Source: Comamonas sp. KCTC 72670 (GTDB lineage: Bacteria > Myxococcota > Myxococcia > Myxococcales > Myxococcaceae). From it: a stretch of DNA of 64,000 bases. Of the stretch, positions 56,715 through 64,000 are shown piece by piece; position 1 is the first letter of the stretch; each line of letters starts with the position of its first letter. Under the pieces are notes generated by a model. The model searched no databases and was not told the origin of the DNA. It worked only from the letters and a program-made list of their open reading frames with translations. The stretch spans positions 41,218 through 105,217 of the forward strand of contig BNCN01000021.1 in assembly GCA_014656495.1 (NCBI GenBank), read 5' to 3'. The position numbers were made by a program, and so were the translations under genes.

Positions 56715-56743
56715 GCGCCTGGAGGAGACTCTCCGCCAGGCGC
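56715..56743 (-). other. Intercistronic hairpin between rpsN and rpsH
   Basis: Eight-base perfect arms (56715-56722 and 56736-56743) with a further GGAG/CTCC inner pair. No T tract on the minus strand. It could be an RNA-processing or translational-control element. Confidence 0.38.
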
Positions 56744-56756
56744 CCTGCCCTTCCGA

Positions 56757-56942
56757 CTACCAGGACGACTTGGTGACGCCGGTGATCTCGCCGCGGAGGG
56801 CGCGATTGCGGAGGCAGATACGGCACATCTTGAACTTGCGCAGGAACGCGCGCGGCCGGCCACACAGCGGGCAGCGGTTGTACTGGCGCACCGAGAACTT
56901 CGGCTTGCGCTTTGCCTGGGCGATCTTGGAGAGCTTGGCCAT
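56757..56942 (-). CDS. rpsN: 30S ribosomal protein S14 (short zinc type)
   Basis: 61 residues with Cys24, Cys27, Cys40 and Cys43 (CPLC...CRIC), the short C+ form of S14. It lies 27 bp after rplE. Together with zinc-type S4, L36 and L24, this gives the ribosome several zinc sites. Confidence 0.97.
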   Translation of the reverse strand: MAKLSKIAQAKRKPKFSVRQYNRCPLCGRPRAFLRKFKMCRICLRNRALRGEITGVTKSSW

Positions 56943-56969
56943 GTTAAGTCGGGTCCTTGGCTCGAGGGC

Positions 56970-57623
<654 letters not shown>

Positions 57624-57746
57624 CGTCCTGTCCTCTGCTTCGGGGCGCCGTCGTGGACCCAGCACGCCCGATCAGTCCTTCGTATGGAACCTGGAAACAC
57701 CACGAGGGCCCCTGTTGCTCCACGGGCCCTCCATGCCTGCACGCCC

Positions 57747-57778
57747 GCCCTTTCCCACCACCGGGGTGGGCAAAGGGC
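57747..57778 (-). other. Intercistronic hairpin between rplX and rplE
   Basis: Thirteen-base arms with a one-base bulge (57747-57759 and 57765-57778) in the 181-bp gap. No T tract follows on the minus strand. Confidence 0.42.
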
Positions 57779-57804
57779 GCGCATACATGCACCAACGCGG
57801 ACAC

Positions 57805-58140
57805 CTAGTCAATCAGGGCGTCGCAGTTCTTGCAGAACCGCTTCTTCTTGCCCTCTTCACCCTCGGTACGGATGCCCACGCGGGTCGGCTTGTCGCACTT
57901 GACGCAGACCACCTGCACGTTCGCCAGCGCGATCGTGCCCGGCTTCTCGACAATGCCGCCTTCGGGGCTCTGGGGCGTCTTCTTCATGTGACGCTTGACC
58001 AGGCGCAGGCCCTCGACCGTCACGCGTTCTGCCTCGCGATCGATCTTCAGCACCTTGCCGCGCTTGGTCGCCGGGTTCTTCTCGGAGGCCTCGGCCCCGG
58101 CCATGACCTGGACCGTGTCTCCCACCTTCAGCTTCTGCAT
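57805..58140 (-). CDS. rplX: 50S ribosomal protein L24
   Basis: 111 residues. KOW motif near the start (LKVGDTVQVMAGAEASEKNPATKRGKV region) and a C-terminal zinc ribbon, CVKC and CKNC, found in many L24 proteins of this group. L24 starts large-subunit assembly. A 181-bp gap with a hairpin follows before rplE. Confidence 0.96.
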   Translation of the reverse strand: MQKLKVGDTVQVMAGAEASEKNPATKRGKVLKIDREAERVTVEGLRLVKRHMKKTPQSPEGGIVEKPGTIALANVQVVCVKCDKPTRVGIRTEGEEGKKKRFCKNCDALID

Positions 58141-58183
58141 GGCTTCCTCTCTCTGGCTGCTCGCCGTCCGGCCTGCTGTCCTC

Positions 58184-58552
58184 TCAGAGGACTTCGGGCG
58201 CCAGCGAGATGATCTTCATGAACTTGCGGGCGCGGAGCTCACGGGCGACGGGCCCGAAGATACGCGTGCCAATGGGCTCCATGTCCTTGTTGATGAGGAC
58301 CGCGGAGTTGCCGTCGAACTTGATGTAGCTGCCGTCCGGACGACCCACCTCGCGCTTGGTGCGAACGATGACGGCCTTGGCCACGTCACCCTTCTTCACC
58401 TTCGAGTTCGGCAGGGCCTCGCGCACCGAAACGACAATCACGTCGCCAATGGACGCGTACTTGCGCTTCGAGCCGCCGAGCACCTTGATGCAGAACACCT
58501 TCTTCGCGCCCGAGTTGTCCGCCACGTCGAGCACGCTCGTCATCTGAATCAT
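58184..58552 (-). CDS. rplN: 50S ribosomal protein L14
   Basis: 122 residues, the standard length, from MIQMTSVLDVADNSGAKK to FMKIISLAPEVL. GSKRKYASIGDVIVV is typical. L14 forms bridges to 16S rRNA and is the docking site of the silencing factor RsfS. Confidence 0.97.
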   Translation of the reverse strand: MIQMTSVLDVADNSGAKKVFCIKVLGGSKRKYASIGDVIVVSVREALPNSKVKKGDVAKAVIVRTKREVGRPDGSYIKFDGNSAVLINKDMEPIGTRIFGPVARELRARKFMKIISLAPEVL

Positions 58553-58619
58553 CTGAGAATCTCCTGTCGCCGGTGACCATCCCGCGCCGCCTCACGGCCG
58601 CGCGGAAGGGGCATGCGTG

Positions 58620-58934
58620 CTAGACGTTCTTGCTCTTCTCCAGCACCTCGACCACGCGCCAACGCTTGTCCTTCGACGTCGGCTTGGTCTCGGCGATCCG
58701 GACCCGATCACCCTCGTTGATGGTGATCTTCTTGGGGTAGTCGTGGTCCTCCACGTGCGCCTTGTACTTCTCGCGCAGGCTCATGATCTTCCCGTACTTC
58801 GGGTGCGGAGCCCGACGCTGGACGGTGACGACCACCGTCTTCTGCATCTTGTTGGAGGTGACGATCCCCACGCGCGTCTTGGGACGGCCACGGGTGGAAG
58901 TCGTGGGAGCCTGCGTCTCGGTCGCTTCAGCCAT
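58620..58934 (-). CDS. rpsQ: 30S ribosomal protein S17
   Basis: 104 residues from ATG 58934, preceded by a GAGAG-rich site. A 20-residue Thr/Ala-rich N-terminal extension precedes the OB-fold core (RVGIVTSNKMQKTVVV, HPKYGKI). S17 is a primary 16S rRNA binder. Confidence 0.96.
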   Translation of the reverse strand: MAEATETQAPTTSTRGRPKTRVGIVTSNKMQKTVVVTVQRRAPHPKYGKIMSLREKYKAHVEDHDYPKKITINEGDRVRIAETKPTSKDKRWRVVEVLEKSKNV

Positions 58935-59028
58935 CTTCTCTCTCACTGTCTCTCATGCACCCGGGCGTTCCTGCCCGGATGGCCGCACGCGCTCCTCTAC
59001 CTGCTGAGCGCGCTTGGAGTCGAGGGTT

Positions 59029-59229
59029 TCAGCCCTGGGCCTTCGTCTTCTGGGTCAGCACGGTCAGAACCCGCGCCAGGTCCCGTCGGTGCGTGGTGCG
59101 CTCGGCCGGGTTGTCCAGCGAGCCGGTCCGCCGCTTCAGCTGGTCCTGGAACAGGGTCTCGCGCAGCTCCGCCGCGCGCTGCTTCAGGTCATCCGCCGAC
59201 AGTTCCTTCAGTTCCTTCGCAGTCGCCAT
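59029..59229 (-). CDS. rpmC: 50S ribosomal protein L29
   Basis: 66 residues from ATG 59229 (MATAKELKELSADDL), two long helices with RRDLARVLTVL near the end. L29 lies beside the tunnel exit near trigger factor. The 94-bp gap before rpsQ shows no clear signal. Confidence 0.95.
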   Translation of the reverse strand: MATAKELKELSADDLKQRAAELRETLFQDQLKRRTGSLDNPAERTTHRRDLARVLTVLTQKTKAQG

Positions 59230-59286
59230 TTCACTCTCCATGCGAGCGGAAGCCGTCGTAGTGACCGGCCCCCGCCGCTCGGTGCC

Positions 59287-59706
59287 TTAGAGGCTCAGGT
59301 CCGCCCGCTTCACGATCTTCGTGAGCACCGGCAGCTTCGCCTGCGCCAGCTTCAGCGCCCCGGTGGCCACTTCCGGCGTCATACCCTCCATCTCGTAGAG
59401 GATGCGGCCGGGCTTCACCACCGCGACGTAGTACTCCACGCCACCCTTACCGGTACCCATACGGGTCTCGGCGGGCTTCTTGGTGATGGGCTTGTCCGGG
59501 AAGATACGGATCCAGATCTTGCCGCCACGCTTCACGTGACGCGTCATCGCGATACGAGCCGCCTCGATCTGCCGAGAGGTGATCCACCCCGGCTGGAGGC
59601 TCATCAGGCCGTACTCACCGTAGGTCATGTCGCTACCCCGGTGGGCACTGCCAGGCATGCGGCCCTTGTGCATCTTGCGGTACTTCGTACGAGCAGGCTG
59701 AAGCAT
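59287..59706 (-). CDS. rplP: 50S ribosomal protein L16
   Basis: 139 residues from ATG 59706 (MLQPARTKYRKMHKGRMPG). The loop GTGKGGVEYYVAVVKPG and the Arg in MSLQPGWITSRQIEAAR that some bacteria hydroxylate are present. L16 shapes the A-site tRNA elbow contact. Confidence 0.97.
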   Translation of the reverse strand: MLQPARTKYRKMHKGRMPGSAHRGSDMTYGEYGLMSLQPGWITSRQIEAARIAMTRHVKRGGKIWIRIFPDKPITKKPAETRMGTGKGGVEYYVAVVKPGRILYEMEGMTPEVATGALKLAQAKLPVLTKIVKRADLSL

Positions 59707-59772
59707 CGTCGCTGTCCTTCGCCGCCCTGCCCCGGGCACCCCTTTGGGGAGCGCCCGGCGCGGGTGGGCTGA

Positions 59773-60435
59773 TTACCGGTTGGAGGGCATGGGGGCCTGG
59801 CCACCCTTGCCCGGGAGGACCTCGCCCTTGCAGACCCAGACCTTGCAGCCGATCTTGCCGTAGGTCGTCTTCGCCTCGGCGAAACCGTAGTCAATGTCCG
59901 CGCGCAGGGTGTGCAGGGGCACGCGACCCTCGCGGTACCACTCGTAGCGCGCCATCTCCGCGCCACCGAGGCGGCCCGAGCAGGCCACGCGGATGCCCTT
60001 GGCGCCGAACTTCATCGCCGTCTGCAGGGCCTTCTTCATGGCGCGGCGGAAGGCGATGCGGCGCTCGAGCTGCGTGGCGATGTTCTCGGCCACCAGCTGC
60101 GCGTCGGTCTCGGCCTTGCGGACCTCGACGATGTTGAGGAAGACCTCGTTCTTCGTGAACTGCTGGAGGTCCTTCTTCACCGTCTCGATGCCCGCGCCAC
60201 GCTTGCCGATGACGATGCCCGGCCGCGCGGTGTGGACGTTGACCTTGACCTTGTTCGCCGCGCGCTCGATCTCCACCTTGGAGACGCCCGCGTGGTTCAG
60301 CGACTTCTTCACGAACTCGCGGATGCGGATGTCCTCGTGAAGCCACTGCGCGTAGTTCTTGTGCTCGAACCACTTGGAGTCCCAGGTCTTGATGACACCA
60401 AGCCGGAACCCGATCGGATGAACTTTCTGTCCCAA
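59773..60435 (-). CDS. rpsC: 30S ribosomal protein S3
   Basis: 220 residues. N-terminal KH domain with PGIVIGKRGAGIE near 70 and the C-terminal S3 domain (ARYEWYREGRVPLHTLRADI) that lines the mRNA entry tunnel. Standard length. Confidence 0.97.
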   Translation of the reverse strand: MGQKVHPIGFRLGVIKTWDSKWFEHKNYAQWLHEDIRIREFVKKSLNHAGVSKVEIERAANKVKVNVHTARPGIVIGKRGAGIETVKKDLQQFTKNEVFLNIVEVRKAETDAQLVAENIATQLERRIAFRRAMKKALQTAMKFGAKGIRVACSGRLGGAEMARYEWYREGRVPLHTLRADIDYGFAEAKTTYGKIGCKVWVCKGEVLPGKGGQAPMPSNR

Positions 60436-60476
60436 CGTGATTCTCCTTGAAGCGTCCGGGCAGGGCCCGACGGGTC

Positions 60477-60821
60477 CTACTTCTTCGCCTCGGCGAGCAC
60501 CACGTGGACGTGGGCCGTCTTCTTCTTGATCGGGGTGGCCCGGCCCATGGCGCGCGGCATGAACCGGCGCTGGGTGGGGCCCTGGTCCACGGAGATGGTC
60601 TTCACGTAGAGCGTGTCCACGTCGACCTGACCCTTGGACTTGTCAGTCGCGTTGGCCACGGCGCTCTTGATGAGCTTCTCCACCGGCTTGGCCGCGGCGC
60701 GCTTGGTGAACTTCAGGATGTTGAGGGCCGCCTCGACAGGCTTGCCCCGGATGAGCTCCGCAACGGTGGAAATCTTGCGGGGGCTCATGCGCAGAAAACG
60801 CAGATGTGCAGTCGACTCCAT
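60477..60821 (-). CDS. rplV: 50S ribosomal protein L22
   Basis: 114 residues. The long beta-hairpin (about 80-100: PTQRRFMPRAMGRATPI) that lines the exit tunnel at the macrolide gate is intact, with no insertion typical of erythromycin resistance. Confidence 0.97.
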   Translation of the reverse strand: MESTAHLRFLRMSPRKISTVAELIRGKPVEAALNILKFTKRAAAKPVEKLIKSAVANATDKSKGQVDVDTLYVKTISVDQGPTQRRFMPRAMGRATPIKKKTAHVHVVLAEAKK

Positions 60822-60856
60822 GGTCTTCTCCTCAGGCTCTCAGGCAATGCGCCAGG

Positions 60857-61144
60857 CTACTTGCCCGGGGCCTTGGCGACCTTCTTCTCCGCCGAGTGAC
60901 CGCCGAACGTACGCGTCGGGGCGAACTCGCCGAGCTTGTGGCCAACCATGTTCTCCGTGACGAACACCGGGATGAACTTCTTCCCGTTGTGCACCGCGAA
61001 GGTGTGACCCACAAACTCCGGAAGAATCGTGGAGCGGCGGGACCACGTCTTTACGACGGCCTTCTTGTTCGTCTTGATCATGTCCTCGATCTTCTTCACG
61101 AGGAAGTCGTCGACGAACGGACCCTTCTTGATCGAACGAGCCAT
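60857..61144 (-). CDS. rpsS: 30S ribosomal protein S19
   Basis: 95 residues, starting MARSIKKGPFVDD, with WSRRSTILPEFVGHTFAVHNGK and HKLGEFAPTRTFGGH typical of S19. It lies in the 30S head near the A-site finger, 9 bp after rplB. Confidence 0.97.
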   Translation of the reverse strand: MARSIKKGPFVDDFLVKKIEDMIKTNKKAVVKTWSRRSTILPEFVGHTFAVHNGKKFIPVFVTENMVGHKLGEFAPTRTFGGHSAEKKVAKAPGK

Positions 61145-61153
61145 GGAATCCTC

Positions 61154-61999
61154 TTACTGGCTGCGCGCGCCCTGGCGGCGGCCGGAGACGATGAACTTGT
61201 CAGTGCGCTTGTTGGTGCGCGTGGTGAGACCCTTGGTCTTCTTGCCCCAAGGGGACACAGGGTGCGGGTTACCCTGACCGGACTTGCCTTCACCACCGCC
61301 GTGCGGGTGGTCGACCGGGTTCATCGCCAGACCGCGGACGGTGGGACGGATGCCCAGCCAGCGGCTCTTACCCGCCTTGCCGATACGGATGATCTCGTGC
61401 TCGATGTTGCCGACCTGGCCCACGGTGGCGCGGCACTCGATGAGGACCTTGCGGACGGTGCCGGAGGGCATACGCACCTGGGCGTAACGCTCCTCCTTCG
61501 CCATCAGCTGGCCGGACGTGCCGGCGGAGCGGATGACCTGGGCGCCACGGCCCGGCTTCAGCTCCACGTTGTGGATGACCGTACCCACCGGGATGTTCTG
61601 CAGCGGCAGGCTGTTGCCAGGCCGGATGTCCGAACCCTCGCCGGCGAACACGGTGTCACCCACGCTCAGACCGACCGGAGCGAGGATGTAGCGCTTCTCG
61701 CCGTCCGCGTAGTGCAGCAGCGCGATGTTGGCGGTGCGGTTCGGGTCGTACTCGACCGCGACGACCTTCGCGGGGACGCCATCCTTGTCCCGGCGCTTGA
61801 AGTCGATGACGCGGTAACGGCGCTTGTGGCCGCCACCCTGGTGCCGGCGGGTGATGTGCCCGTGAACGTTGCGACCACCGGAGCGCTTGAGCGGCTCGGT
61901 GAGGCTCTTCTCGGGCGAGTCCTTGGTGATGTCCGCGAAGTCGGACACCGTCATCAGACGGCGGGCGGCGCTAGTCGGCTTGTACTTCTTGATGCCCAT
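61154..61999 (-). CDS. rplB: 50S ribosomal protein L2
   Basis: 281 residues. HRRYRVIDFKR-type region near 60 and the C-terminal MNPVDHPHGGGEGKS loop, whose His reaches the peptidyl-transferase centre, are present. L2 is a primary 23S binder. Gap to rplW is 34 bp. Confidence 0.98.
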   Translation of the reverse strand: MGIKKYKPTSAARRLMTVSDFADITKDSPEKSLTEPLKRSGGRNVHGHITRRHQGGGHKRRYRVIDFKRRDKDGVPAKVVAVEYDPNRTANIALLHYADGEKRYILAPVGLSVGDTVFAGEGSDIRPGNSLPLQNIPVGTVIHNVELKPGRGAQVIRSAGTSGQLMAKEERYAQVRMPSGTVRKVLIECRATVGQVGNIEHEIIRIGKAGKSRWLGIRPTVRGLAMNPVDHPHGGGEGKSGQGNPHPVSPWGKKTKGLTTRTNKRTDKFIVSGRRQGARSQ

Positions 62000-62033
62000 G
62001 GTGTGTTCCTCAGGCTGGCTCGACGCCGTGGCG

Positions 62034-62327
62034 TCAGGCCGCCCCTCCCTCGAAGAGTTCGATCGAGTCGCCCTGCTTCAGCGTCACAACCGCCTTCTTG
62101 AAGTTGGGCCGCTTGCCGATGCTACGACCCACCCGCTTGATCTTGCCGCGGACGATGTTGGTGTTCACGCCCTCGACGGTGACCTTGAACAGCGTCTCCA
62201 CCGCGCGGGCCACGTCGTGCTTCGTCGCCTTGCGGTCGACGATGAACGAGTACTGACGGAACTTCTCGCGGGCCTTGTCCAGCTTCTCCGTGATGAGCGG
62301 GCCCTTGATGACGTCGTTCAGATTCAT
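62034..62327 (-). CDS. rplW: 50S ribosomal protein L23
   Basis: 97 residues, from MNLNDVIKGPLITEKLDKAR. YSFIVDRKATKHDVARAVE is typical. L23 is the docking site for trigger factor and SRP at the exit. The start overlaps the rplD stop by ATGA. Confidence 0.97.
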   Translation of the reverse strand: MNLNDVIKGPLITEKLDKAREKFRQYSFIVDRKATKHDVARAVETLFKVTVEGVNTNIVRGKIKRVGRSIGKRPNFKKAVVTLKQGDSIELFEGGAA

Positions 62328-62947
62328 GACAGCGCCCCCTCGAGGGTCTTCGCGGCCGCGGACGTGAGGACGAGGTGCGAGTGCCGGAGAACAGCCTCGA
62401 GGTTGAGACCCTCGGGCGGGAGCACGTCGAACTTCGCCAGGTTGCGCACGCTGCGGTGCAGGTTGGTGTTGCCCTTGTCGTCGATCACCAGGGCGTTCTG
62501 GAGCTTCAGACGCTTGGTGAGGACCTCGAAGGCCTGCTTGCTCTTCGGAGCATCCAGGGAGAAGCCGTCCAGGATGATGAGCGTCTTCTCCTGGGCCCGC
62601 AGGGACAGCGCGGACTTCAGGGCGCCGCGGCGCACCTTGCGGGGCGGGCGGTAGAAGTAGTCGCGCGCCTTGGGAGCCATCGCCTTACCGCCGCCCACCC
62701 AGTGGGAAGCGCGGATGGAACCCTGGCGGGCGCGGCCGGTGCCCTTCTGCTTCCAGGGCTTCTTGCCGCCGCCGCTGACCAGCGAGGTGTTCTTCACCCC
62801 GACCGTGCCGCGGCGCCGGTTGATCTGCTGCATCTTCGCCACCTCGTAAAACAGGTGGGCGTTCGGCTCGGTGCCGAAGACATCGTCGGAGAGCTCAATC
62901 TCCGACACCTTCTTCAAATCCAGGTCGACAACGTCAAACTTCGCCAT
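62324..62947 (-). CDS. rplD: 50S ribosomal protein L4
   Basis: 207 residues. The tunnel loop (about 40-90: GGGKKPWKQKGTGRARQGSIR, interrupted only by normal variation) is intact. In E. coli L4 autoregulates the S10 operon; no such leader could be identified here. It follows rpsJ by 53 bp, with no L3 gene or remnant between. Confidence 0.97.
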   Translation of the reverse strand: MAKFDVVDLDLKKVSEIELSDDVFGTEPNAHLFYEVAKMQQINRRRGTVGVKNTSLVSGGGKKPWKQKGTGRARQGSIRASHWVGGGKAMAPKARDYFYRPPRKVRRGALKSALSLRAQEKTLIILDGFSLDAPKSKQAFEVLTKRLKLQNALVIDDKGNTNLHRSVRNLAKFDVLPPEGLNLEAVLRHSHLVLTSAAAKTLEGALS

Positions 62948-63000
62948 GGCACTTTCCTCGCGGGGGTCGGAGTGAAACCACTCGAACGCCCACCCGCTTC

Positions 63001-63309
63001 CTAGGACTTGATCTCGACGTCAACGCCAGCCGACAGATCCAGCTTCATCAGCGCATCCAGCGTCTGCTGCGTGGGCTCGAGGATATCGAGCAGGCGCTTG
63101 TGCGTGCGGATCTCGAACTGCTCACGGCTCTTCTTGTCCACGTGCGGAGACCGCAGCACGGTGAACTTGTTGATGCGCGTGGGAAGGGGGATCGGACCGG
63201 CCACCTTCGCGCCCGTGCGCTTGGCCGTCTCGACGATCTCACCCGCACTCTGGTCCAGGAGCTTCGAGTCGTACGCCTTCAGCCGGATGCGGATCTTCTG
63301 TGTCGCCAT
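63001..63309 (-). CDS. rpsJ: 30S ribosomal protein S10
   Basis: 102 residues from ATG 63309 (MATQKIRIRLKAYDSKLLD), the conserved start; the frame extension to 63369 is not credible. S10 lies in the 30S head and is also NusE in antitermination. It follows tuf by about 200 bp. Confidence 0.97.
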   Translation of the reverse strand: MATQKIRIRLKAYDSKLLDQSAGEIVETAKRTGAKVAGPIPLPTRINKFTVLRSPHVDKKSREQFEIRTHKRLLDILEPTQQTLDALMKLDLSAGVDVEIKS

Positions 63310-63457
63310 TCGCAAGAACCTCTTTGGACGAACTCTGCCTCTGCCGCGGGAGGGCGTTACGACCGACATCCCCTGGATTTCACAGAGCCGTTTCTTCAGA
63401 ACGAAGGGGCGCGGTGATTACCATCCCGCCCCAGGGAGTGCAACTGGATTCCCATCA

Positions 63458-63495
63458 GCTCCCCGAGAATTCCCCATATGGGGAACCCAGGGAGC
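63458..63495. repeat. Nested palindrome between tuf and rpsJ
   Basis: A perfect 16-bp palindrome, TTCCCCATATGGGGAA (63470-63485), nested inside GCTCCC/GGGAGC arms (63458-63463 and 63490-63495). In RNA it would form a branched stem. It may be a regulatory or processing site; no T tract follows on the minus strand. Confidence 0.55.
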
Positions 63496-63511
63496 CGTTG
63501 GGGGTTTACAC

Positions 63512-64000
63512 TTACTCGACGACTTCCGCCACGACGCCGGCGCCCACCGTGCGGCCACCCTCGCGAACAGCGAAGCGCAGCTCCTTCTCCATGGCCACCG
63601 GGGTGATGAGCTCCACCTCGATCGCGATGTTGTCGCCCGGCATCACCATTTCGACGTTGTCCGGCAGCTTCACCGAACCCGTCACGTCCGTGGTGCGGAA
63701 GTAGAACTGCGGACGGTACCCCTTGAAGAACGGGGTGTGCCGGCCGCCCTCTTCCTTCGACAGCACGTAGATCTGCGCCTTGAACTTGGTGTGCGGGGTG
63801 ATGCTGCCCGGCTTCGCCAGCACCTGGCCGCGCTCCATGTCCTCGCGCTTCAGGCCACGCACCAGCGCGCCGATGTTGTCGCCCGCCATGCCCTGGTCCA
63901 GCAGCTTGCGGAACATCTCCACGCCCGTGACGACCGTCTTCTGCGTCGGACGCAGACCGACGACTTCCACTTCCTCGCCGACCTTGATGACACCGCGCTC
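63512..64000 (-). CDS. tuf: Elongation factor Tu (C-terminal part; 5' end outside window)
   Basis: 162 residues of the C-terminal half: end of domain 2 (VVGLRPTQKTVV, GDNIGALVRG) and domain 3 (GSITPHTKFKAQIYVLSKEEGGRHTPF region, YFRTTDVTG, VMPGDN, REGGRTVGAGVV). The frame is open to the window edge with no frameshift. EF-Tu brings aminoacyl-tRNA to the A site. tuf then rpsJ is the common order at the end of the str operon. Confidence 0.98.
   Translation of the reverse strand, partial: ERGVIKVGEEVEVVGLRPTQKTVVTGVEMFRKLLDQGMAGDNIGALVRGLKREDMERGQVLAKPGSITPHTKFKAQIYVLSKEEGGRHTPFFKGYRPQFYFRTTDVTGSVKLPDNVEMVMPGDNIAIEVELITPVAMEKELRFAVREGGRTVGAGVVAEVVE

Overview
The window is high-GC DNA packed with genes, with strong third-position GC bias and many ATGA/GTGA start-stop overlaps. 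Its content points to a myxobacterium, most likely Myxococcus: nfs-type spore-coat genes, a sigma factor of the size of M. xanthus SigC, an eukaryote-like Ser/Thr kinase with a PEGA domain, an FHA-linked NtrC-like regulator and good -24/-12 (sigma-54) promoters. Organism and locus identity rest on recognised protein families and recalled M. xanthus gene names; no database search was run.

Layout. 1-3.4 kb (minus): three genes matching nfsA-nfsB-nfsC, the last cut by the window edge. They encode outer-membrane barrels and a TPR protein of the spore-coat export machine, a relative of the Glt gliding machinery. 3.7-4.6 kb: rplC (L3), standing alone with its own promoter and terminator. 4.6-7.8 kb (minus): coiled-coil, helical, HupE-like, zinc-ribbon and tiny membrane genes. 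8-13.4 kb (plus): a lytic transglycosylase behind a sigma-54 promoter, a STAS protein, then an overlapping MoxR-DUF58-transglutaminase operon. 13.7-14.7 kb: sigC-like sigma factor behind a near-perfect sigma-54 promoter. 14.9-22.3 kb: OPT transporter, Bor-like lipoprotein, a HEAT/degenerate HD-GYP tandem pair, a pseudouridine synthase and DUF507. 22.4-27.6 kb (minus): J-like/HTH protein coupled to a MinD-like ATPase, an HNH protein coupled to selA, and a cold-shock gene. 27.9-47.2 kb: soluble lytic transglycosylase, membrane histidine kinase, zinc-ribbon protein, ABC-F ATPase, Ser/Thr kinase, sirtuin, free-Met-R-SO reductase, psuG, DMT transporter, FHA regulator, DUF2314 protein with a deoxynucleoside kinase, PlsC, a TPR lipoprotein and a membrane protein.

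47.3-64 kb (all minus): the merged S10-spc-alpha ribosomal cluster in the order tuf, rpsJ, rplD, rplW, rplB, rpsS, rplV, rpsC, rplP, rpmC, rpsQ, rplN, rplX, rplE, rpsN, rpsH, rplF, rplR, rpsE, rpmD, rplO, secY, adk, infA, rpmJ, rpsM, rpsK, rpsD, rpoA, rplQ. rplC is absent from its usual place between rpsJ and rplD, and map is absent between adk and infA. Terminator-like hairpins stand directly before secY and before rpoA.

The most interesting signals are regulatory or architectural: sigma-54 control of a second sigma factor, a family of probably leaderless genes with a TAnnCT -10 box at the start codon, a degenerate enhancer-binding protein, the HEAT/HD pair sharing one N-terminal module, and the J-like/HTH plus MinD pair. 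No CRISPR array, insertion sequence, rRNA or tRNA gene was seen.
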